Of a DNA stretch of 64,000 nucleotides, positions 41,574 to 50,931 are shown one piece after another. Both the position numbers and the translations under genes were made by a program. Source of the DNA: Saprospiraceae bacterium (lineage in GTDB: Bacteria > Bacteroidota > Bacteroidia > Chitinophagales > Saprospiraceae); assembly GCA_020631355.1 (NCBI GenBank), contig JAHDHL010000022.1, positions 28,705 through 92,704 of the forward strand. The letters run 5' to 3'. Position 1 is the stretch's first letter; each line of letters opens with the position of its first letter. The notes beneath the pieces were generated by a model. The model searched no databases, was not told the DNA's origin, and saw only the letters and a program-made list of their open reading frames with translations.

Positions 41574-44468
41574 TTACCTTGCAAAACCGATTGGCGGATC
41601 ATCCAACGTCACATCATAAGTACAGGATGCCGCATTCCCATCCCAATCCGTAGCAGTACATGTAATTGTAGTTGTTCCCAAGGGGAATGGATTACCCGGT
41701 GAACAAGAAACCGTATATTCCTGAGGCATGGTTTCGAATTCGATTACAGCTTCCCTGATGGAAAGATTCAAATCAATATCATTCCACCCTCCATTGGATT
41801 GTTGGATTTCGACATAATCCTCACCTCCTGCATCATTGGGCTCTCCACCATTCCAATTCAGATAACCCGTACCATTCCCTCCGCAGCAGGAACCTACCCA
41901 ACCGAATGCACCCTCTGCCAACTCATCTGTTATTCCTAGAATCAGATTTCCATAATGATAAGTCATTCCTAGGATATAACTATTCTCAGCGGCATCATCC
42001 ACCGTCACCATATAGGCATCCGTTCCAAACTCCTGTGCAGCTGATTGGACTGCGGAAAGGGCCTCGGGTTGAGTTGAAACACCGAGCTCCGTAGGTGTCA
42101 TGTTCTGTTGTGTTACATAATAATAATGACCATTGAACATACCATAATAATTGAGGATTACACCATTACTAGCCGTAAGTGTAGGGGGTGCACAATCATC
42201 TGTGACAACGGGATCGGTTAATGCTACACTGACCTCGCAATCCCCTGAATTGGATTCGGAAATATCGCCCGGACAGGAAATCAGCGGAGGATTATTCGTA
42301 GTGGAGAATACCGTCATGCTATTCGTAGCAGTACAACCATTGGCATCCGTGGCAGTAACTGTGTAGTTTATATCTGTAGCGCCTACCGTGACTGTCTGAT
42401 TCCCACCAGCTCCTAATCCGTTATCCCAACTGTAGGTGTAAGGCGTTGCTCCATTGGAAGCAAAGGCTCCAAGATAAGCCGTTTGCCCCTCGCACAATGT
42501 CATATCACTTCCTGCAGTTACGACCACAGGTGTAGTCACTGTAATATCGTAGGTGCATTGATCCGTATTTCCAAACCAATCCGTAGCAGTACATGTGACC
42601 GTAGTCGTTCCTTGTGGGAATGGATTACCCGGTGAACAAGAGAAAGTTACTTGCTCGGGCATGGTTTCAAATTCAATCACAGCTTCCCTGATGGAAAGAT
42701 TCAAATCAATATCATTCCATACCCCATTGGTTTGTTGGATTTCGACGTAATCCTCACCTCCCGCATCATTGGGCTCGCCTCCATTCCAATTCAGATAGCC
42801 CGTTCCATTTCCTCCACAACAAGAGCCTACCCAACCGAATACGCCCTCAGCCAATTCATCCGTTATTCCGAGTATCAAATTACCATAGTGATAGGTCATT
42901 CCTTGGACGAATGTATTTTCTGCGGCATCATCCACCGTCACCATGTATCCATCCGTACCGAATTCCTGTGCAGCTGATTGGACTGCGGCAAGGGCTTCAG
43001 GCTGGGTTGTTACGCCTAATTCCGAGGGTGTCATATTTTGTTGGGTCACATAGTAATAATGACCATTGAATGTTCCGAAATATTCCATAATCACACCATT
43101 ACTTGCCGTAAGTATAGGTGGGGCACAATCATCCGTAGCCGAAGGGTCAGTGAGTGTCACGTTGGCTTCACAATTCGGGGCATTTGAGGATACCGTCTGG
43201 TCACCGGGGCACGATATTGTAGGGTTCTGATTCGTTGTTGAGGTAATGGTTATCTCTGCAGTTGATGAACAAGAGCCCGAATCCGAAACAGTAACGGTAT
43301 AGGTTACATCGGTACTGCCTACAACCACAGTTTGATCTTTCCCTGAACCGAGGCCATTATCCCAAGTATAGGTATAAGGCCCTGTACCTGTCAGACCGAG
43401 GGCTCCCAGATGTGCCGTTTGTCCCTCACAAAGTGCCATATCCGGAGTCGTCGAAATGGCAATGGCGGAATTAACCGTTATATCATAGGTACATTGGTTG
43501 ATATTCCCAAACCAATCCGTAGCGGTACAAGTAACCGTAGTTGTTCCAAGGGAGAATGGATTTCCGGGAGAACATGAATAAGATACTTCCTGTGGCATGG
43601 TTTCAAATTCTATGACCGCCTCCCGAATTGAAAGATTTATGTCCACATCATTCCAAGCACCATTGGACTGTTGGATTTCGACATAATCCTCACCTCCTGC
43701 ATCATTGGGTTCGCCTCCATTCCAATTCAGATAGCCCGTTCCATTTCCTCCACAACAAGAGCCTACCCAACCGAATACACTTTCTGATAATTCGTCCGTT
43801 AGGCCCAAAATCAGATTGCCATAATGAAAAGTCATACTGCGAATGAAATCATTCTCTGCAGCATCATCCACCGTCACCATATAACCGTCTGCTCCGAATT
43901 CCTGTGCAGCATTCTGAACAGCAGCCAATGCCTCGGGCTGGGTGGTTACCCCTAACTCTGAGGGAGTCATATTCTGTTGGGTCACATAGTAAAAATGGCC
44001 GTTATACATACCGTAATAATTCAGGATTACTCCATTACTAGCCATAAGTGTAGGTGGAGCACAATCGTCTAATACTATCGGAATGTCCAGTGTGAGATTG
44101 GCTTCACAATTGGCTGTGTTGGCACTGACCGTTTGGCTACTTGGACAGAAAATGATGGGATCCTGATTGCCCCCTGCAAAGATGGTCACTTGATCGGTAG
44201 CTGTACATCCTGTATTATCCGTTACGGTTACTGTGTATACCACATCTGCAAGTCCTACTACAACTGTGTGGTCCTTGCCTGCCCCCAAACCATTGTCCCA
44301 CAAATAGGTATAAGGGTCTAATCCATTGCTTCCGAAAGCTCCGAGATATGCAGTTTGTCCCTCGCAAAGTGTTCTGTCAGGACCTGCTTCCGCATTGATG
44401 GGACAATACATGGCATTGGCAAAAAAGACTGAGTACAACAGAATGAAAATTGTTAGAATCCCTTTCAT
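41574..44468 (-). CDS. secreted protein of three PKD-like/HYR/C-type-lectin units
   Basis: The 964-residue protein has a signal peptide (MKGILTIFILLYSVFFANA) and three near-identical units of about 305 residues (about 27-335, 336-645, 646-955). Each begins with a SprB/PKD-like part (LCEGQTAYLGAFGSNG, YTYLWDNGLGAG, YTVTVTDNTGC). A HYR domain follows (ISCPGD, TDDCAPPTLTASNG), interrupted by a C-type-lectin domain (NGHYYYVTQQNMT, WVGSCCGGNGTGYLNWNGGE, the EPN and WND sugar/Ca motifs in GGEPNDAGGEDYVEI and GWNDIDL). The HYR then resumes (GTTTVTCTATDWFGN). It likely binds carbohydrate at the cell surface. No T9SS domain is seen at the end (DPPIGFAR), so it may be shortened or exported otherwise. 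Confidence 0.8.
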   Translation of the reverse strand: MKGILTIFILLYSVFFANAMYCPINAEAGPDRTLCEGQTAYLGAFGSNGLDPYTYLWDNGLGAGKDHTVVVGLADVVYTVTVTDNTGCTATDQVTIFAGGNQDPIIFCPSSQTVSANTANCEANLTLDIPIVLDDCAPPTLMASNGVILNYYGMYNGHFYYVTQQNMTPSELGVTTQPEALAAVQNAAQEFGADGYMVTVDDAAENDFIRSMTFHYGNLILGLTDELSESVFGWVGSCCGGNGTGYLNWNGGEPNDAGGEDYVEIQQSNGAWNDVDINLSIREAVIEFETMPQEVSYSCSPGNPFSLGTTTVTCTATDWFGNINQCTYDITVNSAIAISTTPDMALCEGQTAHLGALGLTGTGPYTYTWDNGLGSGKDQTVVVGSTDVTYTVTVSDSGSCSSTAEITITSTTNQNPTISCPGDQTVSSNAPNCEANVTLTDPSATDDCAPPILTASNGVIMEYFGTFNGHYYYVTQQNMTPSELGVTTQPEALAAVQSAAQEFGTDGYMVTVDDAAENTFVQGMTYHYGNLILGITDELAEGVFGWVGSCCGGNGTGYLNWNGGEPNDAGGEDYVEIQQTNGVWNDIDLNLSIREAVIEFETMPEQVTFSCSPGNPFPQGTTTVTCTATDWFGNTDQCTYDITVTTPVVVTAGSDMTLCEGQTAYLGAFASNGATPYTYSWDNGLGAGGNQTVTVGATDINYTVTATDANGCTATNSMTVFSTTNNPPLISCPGDISESNSGDCEVSVALTDPVVTDDCAPPTLTASNGVILNYYGMFNGHYYYVTQQNMTPTELGVSTQPEALSAVQSAAQEFGTDAYMVTVDDAAENSYILGMTYHYGNLILGITDELAEGAFGWVGSCCGGNGTGYLNWNGGEPNDAGGEDYVEIQQSNGGWNDIDLNLSIREAVIEFETMPQEYTVSCSPGNPFPLGTTTITCTATDWDGNAASCTYDVTLDDPPIGFAR

Positions 44469-44846
44469 CTCATCAATAGTTTTTGTTCGTGAATGCCTGA
44501 CAAATTATAATTATGTCTAATAAATATAATCTTTAACTATTGATATCAAAACTTAATTAGTGTCAAAATGACACAACCTAGCATTAGGGCTCAAATTATT
44601 CATGTTTTCATACTATCCAATTAGCATATATCTGATAATATAGGTAGGAATCAGACATTAAATGAACATGTCTGCACCAATCATTTTCGGACAATGGATA
44701 CAAATCAGGAGTGAGTCGTCTCATGAGATAGACGCCATTCTTAATAGAGGGATAAACGAATATTCTACTTCTCTAAATGATACAAGATATCTCATTAGAA
44801 TTTCTATCTGCAAGGAATCTCTCACGACTGAATTCAGTCAATGGCA
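44469..44846. other. 378-base gene-free region
   Basis: This AT-rich sequence lies between the lectin-HYR gene start and the folC end. It has a small inverted repeat GTGTCA-AAA-TGACAC near 44561-44575. A plus-strand open frame from 44662 runs into folC and looks spurious. No tRNA was seen. Confidence 0.4.
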
Positions 44847-46151
44847 TCAATCCACTACTTCGGCCACTATAAACGTACTCCCTCCAATGAATATACAATC
44901 ATCAAGGGATACATTCGCCTTAGCTGTTTCAAGTGCTTCACTCACTGAAGCAAATGCTTCTCCATGATATCCTTTTTTCTGGGCTAGTTGAAGTAATTCA
45001 TCAACTGGCAGTGCTCTTGGAATATCAGCTTGGGTAAAGTAATACTTGGCATCTTTTGGAAAGAATGATAGTAGTTTTTCAATATTCTTATCCTTTACGA
45101 ACCCCAGAACAATGTGTAGTTTTCTGTATTTGATCTTAGTCAATTCGGACATGGTAATCTGGAGTGCCCCCTCATTATGGCCACTATCCGCTACAATCAG
45201 GGGTGCATACTTCAGGATATGCATACGGCCTAGGAAATAGGTAGATGATTTGACTTTCTTGAATGCGGCCAAAGCCTGTTTGTCCGAAATATCATATCCC
45301 AATTCGTTCAGAAGATAGATGGCCTGAATGGCTCCCCTGATATTCTCTGCCTGGAACTTGCCAGCCAAATCCGATTCCACATCCCTAAGGTATAATCGCT
45401 TATTCTTATAAATATTGAATATGGAATGAGTAAGTGCCCTAACGGTAGGAATGACATTGTAGGTATCCTTTGAAAAATAGATCGGAGCATCCACTTCCTT
45501 GGCTTTCTTCTTGAAAACCCTAGCTGTCTTGGGGTTGTCTTCTCCTATGACCACAGGTACGCCCGACTTGATGATTCCTGCCTTTTCAGCTGCAATTTTC
45601 GGTAGGGTATCACCTAGGAATTGTTGGTGGTCCAAACTAATATTGGTGATAATGGATAAAATTGGATTGACGATGTTTGTCGAGTCCAACCTACCTCCCA
45701 GACCAGTTTCGATAACAGCAATATCCACCTTTTCCTCCTTGAAATACTGAAAAGCCATGGCAACTGTTATTTCGAAGAAGGAGGGTTCTATATCCTTGAA
45801 CAAGGACTTATGCTTCTTGACGAAATCCACCACATATTCCTTTGCGGCCAATTTACCGTTAATCTTGATGCGCTCCCTGAAATCCTTGTAATGCGGCGAT
45901 GAATATATGCCCACTTTCAACCCTGCTTCTTTCAGTACAGCTGCTAAAATATGTGTTGTGGAGCCTTTCCCATTGGTCCCTGCAATGTGTATACAAGGAT
46001 AGGTATCCTGAGGGTTATCCAAATGATTACATAGTGAGGTGATATTCCCCAAATCCTTTTTCATCGCAACATCCCCTACCCTTTGGTACATGGGTAACTG
46101 GCTGAAAAGATAATCTAATGTCTTATCGTACTCCGTATCAATCTTAGGCAT
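44847..46151 (-). CDS. folC: folylpolyglutamate synthase / dihydrofolate synthase
   Basis: FolC adds glutamate to dihydropteroate and to tetrahydrofolates. The 434-residue Mur-ligase-type protein has the family opening YDKTLDYLFSQLPMYQRVG, HLDNPQDTYPCIHIAGTNGKG with the P-loop GTNGKGST, GIYSSPHYKDFRERI, AVIETGLGGRLDSTN, ISLDHQQFLGDTLPKIAAEK and DSGHNEGAL in the C-terminal domain. The ATG at 46151 is preferred to a TTG two codons upstream. It is separated from the tonB operon by a strong terminator. Confidence 0.94.
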   Translation of the reverse strand: MPKIDTEYDKTLDYLFSQLPMYQRVGDVAMKKDLGNITSLCNHLDNPQDTYPCIHIAGTNGKGSTTHILAAVLKEAGLKVGIYSSPHYKDFRERIKINGKLAAKEYVVDFVKKHKSLFKDIEPSFFEITVAMAFQYFKEEKVDIAVIETGLGGRLDSTNIVNPILSIITNISLDHQQFLGDTLPKIAAEKAGIIKSGVPVVIGEDNPKTARVFKKKAKEVDAPIYFSKDTYNVIPTVRALTHSIFNIYKNKRLYLRDVESDLAGKFQAENIRGAIQAIYLLNELGYDISDKQALAAFKKVKSSTYFLGRMHILKYAPLIVADSGHNEGALQITMSELTKIKYRKLHIVLGFVKDKNIEKLLSFFPKDAKYYFTQADIPRALPVDELLQLAQKKGYHGEAFASVSEALETAKANVSLDDCIFIGGSTFIVAEVVD

Positions 46152-46205
46152 GAACAATGATGGATTTGGTTAGGATTGTAAATGTATGAAAGAATGTGTA
46201 CAAAA

Positions 46206-46244
46206 ATCAAGACGCCGGACTAAGATTTAGTCCGGCGTCTTGAT
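46206..46244 (-). terminator. strong terminator of the exbB-exbD-tonB operon
   Basis: A perfect 18-bp stem (46206-46223 with 46227-46244; GC-rich core GACGCCGGAC) with a GAT loop. On the minus strand it is followed by a T-run (TTTTTG). Confidence 0.9.
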
Positions 46245-46265
46245 ATGTTTTCAATGTAGTTGATT

Positions 46266-47177
46266 CTATCCAAATTTGAATGTGAATGTAATCGTACCAC
46301 AAAGCTTATCCTCATCTCCGGGGGAGAACTTGAATTTCTTTGCTCCTGCCACGGCCTTACTTCTCAGGGTTTGGCTCGTGGTGGTGGTTCCGGTCTGTGT
46401 CACTTCCGATTTGGTGACCTTGCCCTTATTATCAACGCAGACCTTAACAACCACGGTTCCCGTTTCTTGCGAATTGTCCGTAATCTTTGGTCTATACACC
46501 ACATCACGACCTGACAAACCTCCTCCGATATCACCAATCCCCGTGGTTATTCCCTCAAGGTTACTCTTGTCGGGAGCCCCGTCCTCTTGTCCATTGGTGG
46601 AGGAATCATTTCCATCACCTCCTCCCAATAAATCACTGAGTTCCTTTTTCTTATCGGCTAATTCCTTTTCTTTTCTACGTTTCTCCTCCTCTGCTCTTTT
46701 CTTTGCTTCTTCCTCAGCCTTTTTCTTGGCTTCCTCCGCTTTTTCCTGAGCTGTCTTATCGTTCTTTTTCTTGTCGTCCTTATCTTTCTTATCGGACTTA
46801 TCCTTTTCGTCCTTATCCTTATTCAGATTGACACTATCATCCTGTTCGGCAGTCTTTACATCCTTTTGTGTACTGGCGGAAGTTTCCGATGATGCGATAG
46901 GTTCAGCGTCGTCAGACGACTCACTTCCCTCGGAAGAATCATTGGTAGAGGTATCGGAATCCTCTGTGGATTCTGTTGGTGCGGCTCCAACTTCCTCTCC
47001 CATACTTTCCATGTCAGGTACACCCAAAGCAACCATTATACCCGAGATATTCTCATCTTCTGCGAATGAAAAAAATGGATAGAATAGCATGAATAACAAC
47101 AGGAGAGTCATCAATGCCGTAATAATGGCACTGGTCCTACGATTATCCTTTTCAGCCTGACTTTCAAAAGTTTCCAT
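46266..47177 (-). CDS. TonB-like energy transducer
   Basis: The 303-residue protein has a short cytoplasmic start, one membrane helix near residues 18-40 (IITALMTLLLLFMLFYPFF), then a long acidic Ser/Asp-rich region and a Lys/Glu/Ala-rich coiled coil (about 110-180, KKKAEEEAKKRAEEEKRRKE). It ends in a TonB-type C-terminal domain: VVVKVCVDNKGKVTKSEVTQ and GDEDKLCGTITFTFKFG. The charged helix should span the periplasm. The ATG at 47177 is chosen over an upstream GTG. Together with exbD and exbB it energises outer-membrane receptors or surface machinery. Confidence 0.85.
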   Translation of the reverse strand: METFESQAEKDNRRTSAIITALMTLLLLFMLFYPFFSFAEDENISGIMVALGVPDMESMGEEVGAAPTESTEDSDTSTNDSSEGSESSDDAEPIASSETSASTQKDVKTAEQDDSVNLNKDKDEKDKSDKKDKDDKKKNDKTAQEKAEEAKKKAEEEAKKRAEEEKRRKEKELADKKKELSDLLGGGDGNDSSTNGQEDGAPDKSNLEGITTGIGDIGGGLSGRDVVYRPKITDNSQETGTVVVKVCVDNKGKVTKSEVTQTGTTTTSQTLRSKAVAGAKKFKFSPGDEDKLCGTITFTFKFG

Positions 47178-47221
47178 AATCACCCGATTTAAACATATGC
47201 AGAATCATATCCTACATTGTA

Positions 47222-47629
47222 TCATTCTGCCGGATCGGTAGCCAATATGGCATTAATCCTCAGCTTGGTAGCCAAATCCATAAGATAGACCACATTTTCG
47301 ATGGGAACGCCCATCTCTGCAACAATTACGAGTGTGAGTTCGTTAGGTGGCTTGCCTTCTTCCCCCATTCTTCTGGTCACATTGGATTTGACCTTTCCTT
47401 TGGTTGTCCTTTTATTGTCCACATACCATTCGCCTCCCTTGGTGATGGAAACGGATATGGTGGATGGTGCCACTGTCTTGGAACCTGATGATGGTAATTT
47501 CAGATTCAGGGCATTCGGACTAACCAAACTGGAAGTAAGAATGAAGAAGATCAGCAATAGGAATATGATATCCGTCAAAGAGGACATACTGAATTCCGCG
47601 CTTACCTTATTTCTTCTTTTTAATCCCAT
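47222..47629 (-). CDS. exbD: ExbD/TolR-family biopolymer transport protein
   Basis: The 135-residue protein has the ExbD layout: a short basic N-terminus (MGLKRRNKVSAEFSM), a single membrane helix with the proton-path Asp in SLTDIIFLLLIFFILTSS, and a periplasmic domain ending VVYLMDLATKLRINAILATD. It works in the proton channel with ExbB. It lies 16 bases downstream of exbB and 44 bases upstream of the tonB-like gene. Confidence 0.9.
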   Translation of the reverse strand: MGLKRRNKVSAEFSMSSLTDIIFLLLIFFILTSSLVSPNALNLKLPSSGSKTVAPSTISVSITKGGEWYVDNKRTTKGKVKSNVTRRMGEEGKPPNELTLVIVAEMGVPIENVVYLMDLATKLRINAILATDPAE

Positions 47630-47645
47630 TTTCCTTTGGTTTTAC

Positions 47646-48320
47646 TTAAGCAGCAGGTTCTTGTAATAAATCGATGAATTCCATTGCGGAAGCCTCAATC
47701 TTGAACATTACCTTGTTGACCTTAGCTACCAGTAAGTTATAACCTACGAATGCCAGGATACCCACAAACAGACCGAATGCGGTTGTCATCAAAGCCTGAT
47801 AGATACCGCCTGCCAATTCTTCTGCCGCAGCATTCGTGGACATGGTCTGGAATGTCAATATCATACCTGTTACCGTTCCGAAGAAACCAATCATGGGTGC
47901 AGCACCCGCGATACTTGCCAAAGTGGAAAGATTCTTTTCCAGTTTGAATACCTCCAGATTACCAACATTGTTGATAGCCGTACCGATATCCTCCAAAGGT
48001 TTGCCGATCCTCATGAGTCCTTTCTCCACTACCCTTGCCACCGGCGTGTCTGTTCTTTGACACAGTGAACGAGCCGCTTGGATATTTCCTTGCTGGACAT
48101 TCATCCTGATGGTATTCATGAAATTCTGATCCACACTTTCTGCCCTATTGATGGATAGGTAGCGCTCTATGAAAATATATAGTGCGATAATGGAAAGAAT
48201 CAGAAGCACCACAATGATGATGATACCCAGTATCCCTCCTTCCATGAGTACATTCAGGATACTTTTTGCACCCTCGTCTGCTGGAGGATCTTGGAAAAGT
48301 AGAAAAGGAAATTCTAACAT
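47646..48320 (-). CDS. exbB: ExbB/TolQ/MotA-family proton channel protein
   Basis: The 224-residue protein has three membrane helices: IIIIVVLLILSIIALYIFIE near 35-55, and two in the MotA/ExbB signature region (TLASIAGAAPMIGFFGTVTG, then YQALMTTAFGLFVGILAFVG). The cytoplasmic part includes NTIRMNVQQGNIQAARSLC and MRIGKPLEDIGTAINNVGN. It is the first gene of the operon and forms the pentameric channel with ExbD. Confidence 0.9.
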   Translation of the reverse strand: MLEFPFLLFQDPPADEGAKSILNVLMEGGILGIIIIVVLLILSIIALYIFIERYLSINRAESVDQNFMNTIRMNVQQGNIQAARSLCQRTDTPVARVVEKGLMRIGKPLEDIGTAINNVGNLEVFKLEKNLSTLASIAGAAPMIGFFGTVTGMILTFQTMSTNAAAEELAGGIYQALMTTAFGLFVGILAFVGYNLLVAKVNKVMFKIEASAMEFIDLLQEPAA

Positions 48321-48637
48321 GACCTTGCAAAAAATTTAGATGGTTTAACGATCGATTGTACTTGATTGGTACAATGCCGTAATGTATGATATTTTTTAAT
48401 GATATGCTAAGAATCGTAACAAAACCTAGTAAGTAAGGTACTTCGTGGTTTATTCCCAACCTGATTACAGGGTGGATTGCCATGTAAGTAGGAGTCTTTC
48501 AACCATTCGGTTTTAACATCCGAGCACATCTCATTAACAGGGCTAATGCCCTGTTTATTATTTCATGTTGTAAATATTTTCTAATATTGGAACGTTATTG
48601 GAAAAGTAAGGCACATATTCATCTACAAATACATATA
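48321..48637. other. 317-base divergent promoter region
   Basis: The region separates exbB (minus) from the lipoprotein gene (plus). It should hold both promoters, but no clear -33/-7 pair was found. No RNA gene or repeat was noticed. Confidence 0.4.
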
Positions 48638-49093
48638 ATGAGAAAGGTTATTCTTTTACTTACCATGAGTTGGCTTGTTTTGTCATTGGGTTCTTGCGAC
48701 CCCTCCAAAAAACTGGCCCAAGGGGATAGTGGTTCTGATTGCAAGGATTTGGAACAGGTAAAGAGTTCATTTTTCAATGAATTGAGTTCTGCTGATTACC
48801 AACTCAATGCATTAAGGCAAAAGGGAGACATGATGGAGATGGATATCATTACCAGCCAGCATATCGCTGATGCCCACCTTTATTGGACGGGAGCTGTAAG
48901 AAAGAGTTATCCGCCGCAAGCGGCTGTTAAACTGATTCTGAATAAGGCCGAAATCATGGAGCCATCCAATCAGAGAAAGAATAATAAGTATACCTTTTGC
49001 TTCGACATGTCATCCATGAAAACATATGGTGACCGCATCAAGATTTACATCATGGATGATGAGGAAGCCATTGACTTATACTTTAAGAAATAG
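48638..49093 (+). CDS. hypothetical lipoprotein
   Basis: The 151-residue product from the ATG at 48638 has a signal peptide and lipobox (ILLLTMSWLVLSLGSC). The mature part contains DCKDLEQVKSSFFNELSSAD, SQHIADAHLYWTGAVRKSYP and FCFDMSSMKTYGDRIKIYIM. It looks like a small beta-rich envelope protein; no family is recognised. It is convergent with the SWIM-protein gene, 7 bases apart. Confidence 0.6.
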   Translation: MRKVILLLTMSWLVLSLGSCDPSKKLAQGDSGSDCKDLEQVKSSFFNELSSADYQLNALRQKGDMMEMDIITSQHIADAHLYWTGAVRKSYPPQAAVKLILNKAEIMEPSNQRKNNKYTFCFDMSSMKTYGDRIKIYIMDDEEAIDLYFKK

Positions 49094-49100
49094 GAATTCA

Positions 49101-50795
49101 CTAAGAAATACGGGATAATTCATTCATCAAAGACCTTCTTTGGGGATATTCCGTTTGTAACTTCCTAATAAGCTCTTGGGCGAATGACTTTTCTTTCCCA
49201 TTGATGAGCGTAGCAATTTTTTCAGATAAGAATCTTGCATTCTTCTCTCCCAAATGGTGTTTGGCGTGATCCATTGCCATGGATTCGAATAATTCGATGT
49301 ACTTCAGCCTGTCATTATTCAAGAGAACAGTTTCATATTTGGAGAGTAAGGTCAAGGATTTTATTTGTTGGATGTAGTGGAATAGACCTGCTATCTTTTT
49401 CTCTCGCGCCAACAATTCAGCCACTGCTTCCTTTTGTACCCAATACTTGTTATTCGAAGTGATCTTATCTATGAGTCGGGCAAAGAATGAACTCCATTTA
49501 TACTTGGAAATGTTCTGCTTCAATAACTCGAAATATTGCAGATCCAGTGTATCCAAGAATAGTTTTTCTGCATGTATTACCAAGTTCCTCTTGTTCTTTT
49601 CCTCCTTGGCCATACTCAATAAAATCTTCTCCGTATGTAATGCCATATTGTTCAGGATTCCGCTATCCTGCTCCTTGGCAGTCTCAATCAAGTATTTCAA
49701 GGTATTCTTATCGTTCCTGAGTTCGGCATCCTTAATCATCCGATTGAACAAGGGTCTGTCCAATATCGACTCAGCCATTATTTCCTTGCAGACTTCTTCT
49801 TTTTCCAATGTGGAAGCAATTCGATACCTGAATACCTGCCATTCAGCCATAAGCCAATGACCCCAAGTGGAATCCTTGACTTGTTCCTCTATAAAATCGG
49901 ATAGCATATCCAACTGTCCCATCCGTTCATACAAGTATCCCAATGAGAAGAAGAATTTGGCGGTTGTCTCACCACTCCTGTATTTGAATTTAGGGCATTC
50001 CTCTATCATTTTGGCAGCCATCTTTTCCTGGAGTTCAGGAGAAATATCCTTTTGGACCAGCTGATTGAGTAATTGGAATGCACGGTCCAGTCTGACCAAC
50101 AAATCGTCCCCTTTGCTTTTCCAGACTACGGGGACAACATACTCTATGAAGTTAGATAATAGGGAAAATACATCTCCATAATGATTCTGCGCCAAAGCAT
50201 TTTCTGCCTGATCCAGTAACTCATCCAGATTTTTCAATAACCGCCGAAGCTTGGCTACCTTGAGATAGGCACTTCTTCCGACATGAGTCTTTATGATGGT
50301 TTCCAAGACCTGTCCGTACTTCTTTCCGGTATCTTCCGATTGGAACAAATGGGCAAACTTGGTTTTAAGCGAAACAGCAAACTGTCTGTTTGAACGGGCA
50401 TATTTTCTTACAAAATCCTTGATTTCCTGTTCACTGACCATATTCAGGATATGTGCAGTAGTTATTTTTTTGGGTGGGGCTTTCTTTTTGGAGGTAGTTC
50501 TCTTTGTTTTGGATGTGGGTCGGTTACGTTCTCGTCTGAACAAAATCGCAGTACCCGCAATATGCTCACAGATATTCCCACTCCTTGCCAATTGGCAATC
50601 ACAGGAATAGGTTTTCACCTTATCCCTGGATATCAATAATTCAGGTTCGATTTCAAGGCTAGTCCTTGCAACCCAAAGGTTGGTTTCAATCTCCTTAATA
50701 CCGGAGATAATGCCTTCTTCCACCAGTTGCAGTCCTGCATCAAAGATGTCCGGGTCTATCACTTTTTCTAAATCAAGAATGGAAAAAGATTTCAT
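49101..50795 (-). CDS. stand-alone SWIM zinc-finger protein
   Basis: The 564-residue protein has an N-terminal SWIM finger with the CxC-x8-CxH zinc ligands in CDCQLARSGNICEHIAG (about residues 73-90). A Lys/Arg-rich linker follows (RRERNRPTSKTKRTTSKKKA), then a long helical region without known motifs (YGQVLETIIKTHVGRSAYLK, ALAQNHYGDVFSLLSNFIEY). SWIM fingers bind DNA or proteins and in many bacteria belong to SNF2-type helicases. Here no helicase motifs exist, so it is either a partner subunit or an independent DNA-binding protein. Confidence 0.8.
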   Translation of the reverse strand: MKSFSILDLEKVIDPDIFDAGLQLVEEGIISGIKEIETNLWVARTSLEIEPELLISRDKVKTYSCDCQLARSGNICEHIAGTAILFRRERNRPTSKTKRTTSKKKAPPKKITTAHILNMVSEQEIKDFVRKYARSNRQFAVSLKTKFAHLFQSEDTGKKYGQVLETIIKTHVGRSAYLKVAKLRRLLKNLDELLDQAENALAQNHYGDVFSLLSNFIEYVVPVVWKSKGDDLLVRLDRAFQLLNQLVQKDISPELQEKMAAKMIEECPKFKYRSGETTAKFFFSLGYLYERMGQLDMLSDFIEEQVKDSTWGHWLMAEWQVFRYRIASTLEKEEVCKEIMAESILDRPLFNRMIKDAELRNDKNTLKYLIETAKEQDSGILNNMALHTEKILLSMAKEEKNKRNLVIHAEKLFLDTLDLQYFELLKQNISKYKWSSFFARLIDKITSNNKYWVQKEAVAELLAREKKIAGLFHYIQQIKSLTLLSKYETVLLNNDRLKYIELFESMAMDHAKHHLGEKNARFLSEKIATLINGKEKSFAQELIRKLQTEYPQRRSLMNELSRIS

Positions 50796-50931
50796 ACTGG
50801 TGGTTTTCGAATAAATATCTTATCTTAAATCTAAGGTGTTCTGACGGGGGTTGTCACCCTCAATAATTCAGCACCTACGAATATACCCAACAAATACTGA
50901 TAATCTTTGTTGACCTCATACAAAATTGCGT

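Noticed and set aside
41574..44468. The three ~305-residue DNA repeats as a CRISPR-like or mobile repeat array
   Set aside because: The repeats are long, in frame and fully coding; they are domain repeats of one surface protein.
44662..44967. Plus-strand open frame of 101 codons between the lectin-HYR gene and folC
   Set aside because: It overlaps the end of folC by about 120 bases, has no family features or signal peptide and its composition looks random.
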